Shown: positions 56,801 to 64,000 of the stretch, in pieces
Numbering within the stretch: the stretch's first letter is position 1
Layout: each line of letters begins with the position of its first letter
NCBI RefSeq assembly: GCF_029407905.1
Contig: NC_073627.1
Coordinates: forward strand, 160,461,697-160,525,696
Reading direction: 5' to 3'
DNA length: 64,000 nucleotides
Origin: Bubalus kerabau
Taxonomy: Eukaryota; Chordata; Mammalia; Artiodactyla; Bovidae
Notes under the pieces: generated by a model
Seen by the model: only the letters and a program-made list of their open reading frames with translations
What the model was told of the DNA's origin: nothing
Databases searched by the model: none
Made by a program: the position numbers and the translations under genes

Positions 56801-57375
56801 ACAATTCTATAAGGCATATCCTATCATTAAAAAGTTAAAGGGCACCAGCTAATAAAAAAAAAAAAATCAAGCCAAGTTTTAAGCCAGACAGCATTACTCC
56901 AGAATCCAAATTTTTATCTTACCTTATATTGACTTCACTAAACACATATCTGCTGAATTTATAATTGAAGTAGTGAATAAACAATTGAATAAATTAATAT
57001 TGCTTTAATTAATGCTGATAATGATTTTCCCTTTACAGATAGTGTGAAATGTACCTTTGTACATAATAGAAATACACTCAGCAGAACATGATTCTTTAAC
57101 TGAGAATTTGAGAAAAGATAGGCTTATGTGTCTCATGTGTTTATTGGGTGGAATGGAAGAATGAATTTTCTGGGCTATTTAACATTTACTTTATTTCACT
57201 TTTTTCATCCTTAATTTTGATTTTTTGGTAGCATTTATATACTTCAATTTCATTACTTGAAGTTCCTTATGGTACAAATCTATTTTGAAATCATTAGCAA
57301 TTATTGGGCAATATTATACAGTGTTATATTATATTGGTATAATGATTTGTTTATTCATTCATTCATATTTTCCCT
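56801..57375. other. AT-rich intergenic DNA
   Basis: No gene. A short A run is at 56855-56867. Confidence 0.45.
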
Positions 57376-57500
57376 AACCAGTCTATAATTTTTATGAGGA
57401 CAGATCTTATCTATATTTGACCACTACTATATTTTTAGAGTCTATAAAATAGCAGGCACACAGTAGGAACTCAATAAATGACTTTGAATGATTTGAGATA
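57376..57500 (+). mobile_element. L2 LINE 3' end
   Basis: The pattern 'ttatgaggacagatcttatc', 'taaaatagcaggcacacagt' and 'aggaactcaataaatgactt' is the diverged L2 terminal region. L2 is an ancient mammalian CR1-clade LINE. Only the 3' end survives. Confidence 0.62.
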
Positions 57501-58297
57501 AACATCTAAAATAACATACTAGAAAAAAAATTCCATTATACTATCATTTTTTTCTTCTGCTCTAATGTAGTTTTGCTACTGTTTGTATTTTAAATACAAA
57601 CTATCTGGAAAATAAAACAGAATTAGTTCTTAAGCTTCATTTGGCTTTAATACACAATCAAAAATGTATTTTAAATTTTTGTTGTTGTTTAAGCATTGTA
57701 TTTAATTAAATTTCAAGTAGCTTGTGTTGGAAATAGTGTCTCACTTTGCCAAAACACCATCCACATAGATTTAAAGGAAAGTTGTGTTTTCCCATATGGG
57801 CTTAACTCAGAAGGCCTAACTTATAAAGTGTTCCTCTGATCTCTGAAGACACCCTCATTCCTATGATATATATCATATAATCAAACTACCTAAATGATTT
57901 TGGAAACAAGATTCCAACAGCATTTTTTTCTCCCTTTCACTTTCAGCTAAAAAATATCCATATCATTTATCATGAGGTAGATCTTTCTTGTATCTTGTAG
58001 CAATAAACTTGATGCTAACATATGGTGTTATTTAGCTTTGTAACAGAAAAGATTAATCAGCCAACAAAATGTCATTATAAAGGAAATATTTTAAACCGTG
58101 ATTTTCTATTTTCTCTCACTTATGGGCATCCAGCCAAATTCATCTGCAGCTGGATTAAAGAACGACATGTGGAAATAAAAACACAAACCCTTAAATTATC
58201 AGTGGCATTTTGTATATTCAGGATGTCACACTAAAGTTCTATTGCTTGTGAAATGCAAATGTTTCCCTTTAATGAGAAATTACATTATTGTCTTAAT
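57501..58297. other. Unique intergenic DNA
   Basis: About 800 bp without a supported gene or repeat. Confidence 0.45.
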
Positions 58298-58317
58298 TGT
58301 GTGTGTGTGTGTGTGTG
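58298..58317. repeat. (GT)n microsatellite, left half
   Basis: About ten GT units up to the SINE edge. GT-rich sequence continues at 58587-58606 on the other side, so the SINE landed in a TG repeat. Confidence 0.9.
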
Positions 58318-58586
58318 GAGAAGGCAATGGCAACCCACTCTGGTACTCTTGCCTGGAAAATCACACGGACAGAGGAGCCTGGTGGGCTGCAGTCCATGGG
58401 GTTGCAAAGAGTCGAACAAGACTGAGCGACTTCATTTTCACTTTTTACTTTCAGGCACTGGAGAAGGAAATGGCAACCCACTCCAGTATTCTTGCCTGAA
58501 GAATCCCAGGGACGGGGGAGCCTGGTGGGCTGCCGTCTATGGGGTCGCACAGAGTCGGACACGACTTAAGCAACTAGCAGCAGCAG
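58318..58586 (+). mobile_element. BOV-A2 SINE dimer in a TG repeat
   Basis: Both monomers are present: 'gagaaggcaatggcaaccca', 'gactgagcgacttcattttc' linker, 'ggagaaggaaatggcaaccc', 'gggctgccgtctatggggtc', ending in agcagcagcag. It is close to the consensus, so young. The flanking GT runs serve as the target duplication. Confidence 0.93.
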
Positions 58587-58627
58587 TGTGTGTGTGTATG
58601 TGTGTGAAATTTTGGAGGATTCGTTGA

Positions 58628-58880
58628 AAACATTATCATCACCAACATTATCAACAATAGCCATGTTCATGCACTTTGTGGTGGTGATGGTTTAGTCGCC
58701 AAGACACGTTTGATTCTTGCAACCCCACAGACTGTTGCCCTCCAGGCTCATCTGTCCGCGGAATTTCCCAGGCAAGAATACTGGAGTATGTTGCCATTCC
58801 ATTCACTTACTATTACTTAAACCAAGACTTAGATTAAATGATTACCCTAGATCTCTTTGGAAAGAGAAGGTTTTAACCCA
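58628..58880 (-). mobile_element. Possible MIR relic with inserted Bov-A piece
   Basis: Antisense MIR-like text appears at 58628-58680 and about 58800-58880. Between them, 58685-58797 is a diverged antisense Bov-A body ('ccccacagactgttgccctc', 'ggcaagaatactggagtatg'). The SINE piece is clear and the MIR parts are weak. Confidence 0.45.
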
Positions 58881-59064
58881 GGAGTGGGAAGACTCTGTAA
58901 TAAAGTAGGAATAACCTTAATAAATGCTGTAGCTTCTTCTGAAAGAACACTTTAGTATTGAATTGCATGATATATTAGGCTGACCCTATTAGGGAAAATA
59001 CTCACTGGCAAGAAAAATAGCACCTTTTAACAATATGTATTATGGCTTTTTCAAAGTCATATAA

Positions 59065-59276
59065 ATGTGAAAGTATTAGTTGCTCAGTTGTGTCTGACAT
59101 TTTGAAACTCCATGGACCATCCTCTGCCAATCTCCTCTGTCTATGGAATTCTCCAGGCAAGAATACTAAATTGGTTGCCATTCCCTTCTCCAGGGGATCT
59201 TCCCAACCCAGGGATCGAACCCAGGTCTCCTACATTGCAGGTAGGTTCTTTACCATCTGAGCCACCAGAGAAGCTG
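59065..59276 (-). mobile_element. Bov-tA SINE with 12-bp target duplication
   Basis: Antisense body ('ttagttgctcagttgtgtct', 'attctccaggcaagaatact') and head ('ggatcgaacccaggtctcct', 'taccatctgagccaccagag'). aaagtcatataa (59053-59064) and aaagtcatgtaa (59277-59288) match at 11 of 12 positions. Confidence 0.93.
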
Positions 59277-59288
59277 AAAGTCATGTAA

Positions 59289-60689
59289 GTATTGTAATAA
59301 CTAAAGGAAAATTCTTTTTAAGAGCTTTAAAAAAATCACAGTAGTTTTCAATGAATTTTTTAAATTGTAAATTGAGCCTAAAAATAGTATTATAAGGATT
59401 GGGTATCCACTAGTGCTTTGATATGAAGCTTTTATACTTTAAAATGTTGACAATCACTGCATTATCTCACTTATTCCTCCTAAGTTCCCCATTAACACCT
59501 CAACTGAAGAAACTAACACTAACTCTCTGCTTAATTTTAAATAACCACTTTTCTAATGAATCTAAAATCATCGTTGGTATAGGCTCTACTTACCTACAGG
59601 TCATGGAGGTGAATACTGATCTGTTATAATTTAAAGCCTTTTCTTCTCCAACTGATCTGGAGTATAGTTTCTGGACCAATTTTACATTTTTGTTACCCAT
59701 AAATATATGTAGATTTTTAGCACTTTCCAGAATCAACGAATGCTGCTCACATTTTATCTGTGTTCCATTGTACCACAGCTTATTTTTTCACTCTGGTTGT
59801 ATATTTATGTATTCACATATCCACCATATAAATCTAACAAATAACACACTCCCATAATTTTCTCAAAACCTGCTGGATATGTGACACATTAATTTGGAAT
59901 GCATTTGTATAAATTAACATGTTAAGTATCCAAACTGAAATTTAGACTAGCTAACAGTATGAACTCTACTTCATTTATATTTGCAGAACATGAATTACTG
60001 TTTTTCCAGAATAGGACAATTCTTCCTTAATGAGTTCTATCTAAAAATAATGAATACTATGTGAAACATGGAATCACAGAGGTTGTTTACACTGGTAACT
60101 ATTCATAAAATTAGTATTTCCTTCATTCCCAGGGATAGTAGTTAAGTTGTTTATTAGCAGACACAAACAAATTAATCTGTTAGAATAAAATTAAGCACAA
60201 TATCCTTTGACATTTCCATGCATGATAAACACTGGTTTATTCTGCCAAATTTATGTTGAACATAAAATAATACCTAGCCCAATTAAATAAGTATACATTA
60301 ACTGTTTGCCATTAACAAGTTTTTCCACTAAATGTTAAAGTTCTAAATACATCTAAAATAGAGCTTCTAGCCTCAAAGGATGTCTTTTAGGGACATTAAG
60401 ACAAGTAATTTTTCAAGTGAGACTTAAGGGCCTAGTAGTATAGGTTCTATAAAACTGATGCAAAGTGCTATGGGAATTTAAAGGAGAAAGAACTAACATT
60501 AGGTTGGGGTGATTAAAAAGAGCTTTAAAGAATTTCTACACTTTGGATCTATCTTTACTTATGTATTTTTATGATGTGAAAAGATATAGAAAGGGCATTA
60601 CACTAGGGTATATAGCTTGAGCAATGATAGAAGAATGAAAGCATTTATTTTCTTTGGGGAATAAATATTCCCATTTGACTATAGAACAA
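59289..60689. other. Unique intergenic DNA
   Basis: About 1.4 kb, AT-rich, with no gene or young repeat. Confidence 0.5.
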
Positions 60690-61300
60690 ATCACTCCCTT
60701 TCACCAGTACTTAATGAGTATTTGTTATGAGTTCAGCCTTCTTTTAGGGACTGGGAATTTAACAATGAACAAAACATGCAAAAAATCTTCAACTTTGAAG
60801 TTGACTTCCTTGTGATAAAAGGTAATAGACATATAAAAGAACAAGTAAATGAATGAATGATATGAAATAGGGCTACCAGATCTATAGATGAACTCAAGAA
60901 TAAGGAGTCTTGATTGCAGCATGTATTGTTTTTAATTAAAGTCAACAGTTTTTAATTGCCTGTTTTCATTATAGTTCAAGAGCTTGTGGCTGACAGTATA
61001 GATACTCTGATACATGACAATTAGCATGTGACTGAGTATGATGCATTAAAATTGAAATAGCAGAAAGAGAGTAAGGAGACTACTTCAAGCAGTCCAGGTA
61101 CAAAGTCACAGAGGAGTAAATTAGGATAAATGCTGTAGGCATGAAAAGAAAGAAAATGTGTAAAATACATTAAAATGAAGGATTTGTAGGACTTGACAAC
61201 TGTTAAAATACGTGAGAATGTCTCAAGGATCTAGTCCTTTAATATCAGGAAAAGTCTTGTGCAATTATGTGCAAAGGCAGAAAATTAGTTGAAGATGGTT
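60690..61300. mobile_element. Ancient mammalian LINE-like relic
   Basis: Two parts, 60690-60880 ('tgggaatttaacaatgaaca', 'aacaagtaaatgaatgaatg') and 61066-61300 ('agactacttcaagcagtcca', 'ggatttgtaggacttgacaa'), resemble successive parts of one old repeat related to L2. The family is not settled. Confidence 0.38.
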
Positions 61301-61547
61301 TGAAGGAGAATGCTGACCATTGGTCAGCATTTGAAAAGTTGTAAGAAAATACTAGTGATAATGTAAAGCAGGCACTTGGAAAGTTGGACTTGCATCTACC
61401 ACTGAGGATCCAAAACTAGACACGTAAAAGATTTAGAATGATTTTCATTGATTTAGTAATGCTTTTGAGTGTCACTTGGGAGTGATCATAGAGGAGGAGA
61501 ATTTGAACTCCTTGGAAATATCTATATTTGAGGAGTTTGAGAAGGGC

Positions 61548-61764
61548 TAGGACTTCCCTGTAGGTCAAATGGTAATGCAGGTAATTGCAAATCTCCTGCA
61601 ATGCAGGAGATCAGAGTTCAGTCCCTGGGTTGGGAAAATCCTCTGGAGAAGGGAATGGCAATCCACTCCAGTATTCATGCCTGAAGAATTCCATGGACAG
61701 ATAAGTCTGGCGGGCTGCAGTCCATGGGGTTGCAAAAAGTCGGACACGACTGAGCGACTAACAC
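61548..61764 (+). mobile_element. Bov-tA SINE
   Basis: Head ('aggacttccctgtaggtcaa', 'tctcctgcaatgcaggagat') and body ('ccactccagtattcatgcct', 'agtcggacacgactgagcga'). It runs into a TA/CA microsatellite. Confidence 0.93.
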
Positions 61765-61776
61765 ACCCACACACAA

Positions 61777-61778
61777 GG

Positions 61779-61819
<41 letters not shown>

Positions 61820-61824
61820 CACAC
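61777..61824. repeat. (TA)n(CA)n microsatellite
   Basis: About 18 TA units then a few CA units, between two Bov-tA SINEs. Confidence 0.9.
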
Positions 61825-61844
61825 TCATCTGTGTAAACATACAG

Positions 61845-62058
61845 ACTTCCCATGTGGCTCAGTAGTAAAGAACCCTCCTTCTAATGCAGAAGATGCAGAA
61901 CATGCATATTCAATCTCTGAGTCAGGAAGATCCCCTGGAGAAGGAAATGGCAGCCCACTTCAGTATCCTCACCTGGAAAATTCCATGGACAGAGAAGCCT
62001 GGTGGGCTACAGTCCGTGGGGTTGCAAAGAGTCAAACACAACTTCATGAATGAGCACA
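61845..62058 (+). mobile_element. Bov-tA SINE
   Basis: Head ('acttcccatgtggctcagta') and body ('cctggagaaggaaatggcag', 'gggctacagtccgtggggtt', 'gagtcaaacacaactt'). A shorter body-only fragment follows at about 62100-62168 ('cctttggaggaggaaatgac', 'ttcagtattcttgccag'). Confidence 0.92.
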
Positions 62059-62187
62059 AAGCACACACACACCACATGTGTATATATACACATAAATACA
62101 TCCTTTGGAGGAGGAAATGACAACCTACTTCAGTATTCTTGCCAGAACAAAGAGTTAAACATGACTGTATGTATACATATTCTTTTT

Positions 62188-62480
62188 CAGATTTTTTCAT
62201 TATAGGTTATTACAGGTTATTGAATATAGTTCCCTGTGCCATATACTAACTCCTGCTATACATCTATTATATTTGTAGTGGTACTTATCTGTTAATCTCA
62301 AACTCCTAATTTATCCCTCCCTCCCTTTCCCTTTGGTAACCATAAGCTTGTTTTATATCTCTTTGAGTCTACTTCTTTTTTTAAATTAACTTTTACTGGA
62401 ACATAGTTGATTTACAACATTGTGTTAGTTTCTACTGTAGAGCAGTGAATCAGTAATACATTGAAGCATATTTCTTCATC
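62188..62480 (-). mobile_element. L1 3'-UTR fragment
   Basis: The antisense pattern 'ttcattataggttattacag', 'gaatatagttccctgtgcca', 'acatagttgatttacaacat' and 'gttagtttctactgtagagc' is the same family as 6815-6960 but more complete. Non-coding. Confidence 0.66.
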
Positions 62481-63055
62481 ATCATATAGATATTCAACAA
62501 TAATGATCATAAACAACTTTTGAAAGCATAGACTATATTGACATGTATGTGCACATGTGTGTGTTTGCATATACATGAGATGATCAGGCATCCAGACTAT
62601 GTAAAGATCTTTTACAGATGCTTAAAAGCAACAAAATCAATATGGAATCAAACAAGTCAAAATAAAATATCCTTATTAAAATCAAGGTACACCAAAATCA
62701 CAAAACATCTGATGCCAAGGAGAACCAGTGAAAACAGATATTGAAACTGTTAATCAATTAAGATGAAATTAAATTTACATATATTTAAGCAGTCTGAAAA
62801 ATGCTTTTAAACAGTTTTTGTGGTTGTTTAAAAAGTTAAATAGGATATTGGTGTCCATTTAGGAAGTCAAAAGGTAAAAAATATTCCTATACAAGATAAA
62901 ATTAAATGTTAACCTCTAGATGAAATGAAAAGCTATGGCGCGTGAGGGTAATCATAATAACCTTAACCTGAATGGATTGACTCAAATTTCCACACTGAAA
63001 GCTACTAAGGAAGAGATGAGCCTGTTTTCAGGGACTTACTCCTTGGAAGTAAGAT
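62481..63055. other. Unique intergenic DNA
   Basis: No supported gene or repeat. Confidence 0.45.
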
Positions 63056-63168
63056 GGAACATCTGAAAGTTCACGATTCACATATTGCTAAAGCCTGGCT
63101 AGGAGAATTTTAACATTTCTTTACTAGCATGTGAGATGATTGCAACTGTGTGGTAGTTTGATTACTCA
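63056..63168 (-). mobile_element. BovB internal fragment without 3' end (copy 22)
   Basis: Antisense text ('gaacatctgaaagttcacga', 'catattgctaaagcctggct', 'actagcatgtgagatgattg') comes from the RT finger region only. Neither the BovB tail nor the upstream part is attached. Confidence 0.75.
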
Positions 63169-63186
63169 GTCATTAAAGAAAGTTTT

Positions 63187-63420
63187 GAAACGAGTTGCCA
63201 GTCCAGGTTCGATGCATGATACTGGATGCTTGGGGCTAGTGCACTGGGACGACACAGAGGGATGGTATGGGGAGGGAGGAGGGAGGAGGGTTCAGGATGG
63301 GGAACACATGTATACCTGTGGAGGATTCATTTTGATATTTGGCAAAACTAATACAATTATGTAAAGTTTAAAAATAAAATAAAATTTAAAAAAAATAAAA
63401 AATAAAAAGTTAAAAAAAAA
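63187..63420 (+). mobile_element. Young L1 3' end with 12-bp target duplication
   Basis: 5'-truncated to about 234 bp: 'gaaacgagttgccagtccag', 'gatactggatgcttggggct', 'ggggaacacatgtatacctg', 'tttggcaaaactaatacaat', then an A-rich tail. aaagaaagtttt is identical at 63175-63186 and 63421-63432. It lies against BovB fragment copy 22. Confidence 0.92.
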
Positions 63421-63518
63421 AAAGAAAGTTTTTAAAAATGCCATTTGCAGCCATGTGGATGAATCTATATATTATGATATATATTACCTATATATTATGA
63501 GATATCAAGTTTGTTCAT

Positions 63519-64000
63519 CAGTTCAGTTCAGTCGCTCAGTCATGTCCAACTCTACAACCCTGTGAATCGCAGCACGCCAGGTCTCCCTCTCCATCACCAA
63601 CTCCCAGAGTTCACTCAAACTCATGTCCATTGAGTCATTGCTGCCATCCAGCCATCTCATCCTCTGTCGTCCCATTTTCCTCCTGCCCCAAATCCCTCCC
63701 AGCATCAGAGTCTTTTCCAATGAGTCAGCTCTTCGCATGAGGTGGCCAAAGTACTGGAGTTTCAGCTTTAGCATCAGTCCTTTGAATGAACACCCAGGGC
63801 TGATTTCCTTTAGAGTGGACTGGTTGGATCTCCTTGCAGTCCAGGGAACTCTCAAGAGTCTTCTCCAATACCACAGTTCAAAAGCATCAATTCTTCGACG
63901 CTCAGCTTTCTTTATAGTCCAACTCTCACATCCATACATGACTACTGGAAAAACCATAGCCTTGACTAGCCAGACCTTTGTTGGCAAAGTAATGTCTCTG
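63519..64000 (-). mobile_element. BovB LINE, cut by the window end (copy 21)
   Basis: The antisense tail ('cagttcagttcagtcgctca') and 482 bp of 3' end. The frame 63523-63987 (154 codons) is unbroken and covers the thumb and C-terminus (PTKVWLVKAMVFPVVMYG, 'ISPGCSFKGLMLKLKLQYF', RMRWLDGSNDSMDMS). The rest lies outside the window. Confidence 0.92.

Noticed and set aside
58242..58627. Overlapping frames over 58242-58627
   Set aside because: They are read-through of a BOV-A2 SINE and GT repeat in several phases.
61560..61640. tRNA gene in SINE heads (also at 35915, 14590, 59200)
   Set aside because: These are the tRNA-Glu-derived heads of Bov-tA. They lack a complete cloverleaf and continue into the SINE body.

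Overview
The window is AT-rich, repeat-saturated nuclear DNA from a ruminant, most likely a bovid (cattle, sheep, goat or a relative). The call rests on which repeats are present. BovB (RTE-type) LINEs, Bov-tA and BOV-A2 SINEs, and the 3' ends of a young bovine-type L1 occur together, and that combination is typical of pecoran ruminants. I found no host protein-coding gene, exon, functional RNA gene, CRISPR array or bacterial feature. Every open frame that I can assign a function is a decayed piece of a retrotransposon.

Layout. 1-3397: mostly unique DNA with one Bov-tA and MIR fossils. 3398-8868: a full-length-sized BovB (about 3.24 kb) facing a 1.4 kb antisense BovB, then a solo-LTR-like element. 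8869-18863: a BovB-dense block with two sense copies (10583-13874 and 14661-15664) that appear to share flanking DNA, a long TA tract, an antisense copy, and a BovB inserted into another BovB. 18864-21990: mostly unique DNA with a SINE inside a MIR, one short BovB and an L2-like relic. 21991-33460: one L1 of about 7.7 kb, stretched to 11.5 kb by six later insertions (two BOV-A2, two short L1 3' ends, two BovB). It also carries a tandem duplication and appears to lack the first part of ORF1. 33461-41460: largely unique DNA with MIR and old L1 relics and an old BovB. 41461-49537: BovB copies, Bov-tA SINEs, antisense L1 and an unidentified GC-richer block. 49538-56008: unique DNA, an L2 relic, a short BovB, a 47-bp L1 tail insertion, and a BovB split by an antisense BovB. 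56009-64000: an MLT1-like relic, L2, SINEs in or near TG and TA microsatellites, a short L1 with a 12-bp target duplication, and a BovB that runs off the window.

How the parts relate. By my estimate BovB makes up roughly 22 kb (about a third) of the window and L1 roughly 10 kb. BovB and L1 encode an AP-type endonuclease and a reverse transcriptase and copy themselves by target-primed reverse transcription. SINEs such as Bov-tA and BOV-A2 have no proteins and use LINE machinery. Signs of this mechanism are visible here: 5' truncation, tails (A-rich for L1, pentamer-rich for BovB) and short target-site duplications. No copy has an intact full reading frame, though several keep an unbroken RT core.

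The strongest points for a second look are the seven-layer nested L1, repeated tail-to-tail inverted BovB pairs (one around a TA tract), the duplicated flank of two neighbouring BovB copies, two extremely short retro-insertions with clean target duplications, different catalytic substitutions in separate BovB copies, and an antisense frame that stays open in many BovB copies. I see no convincing evidence of an entirely new system. All family names are from recognition, not from a database search.
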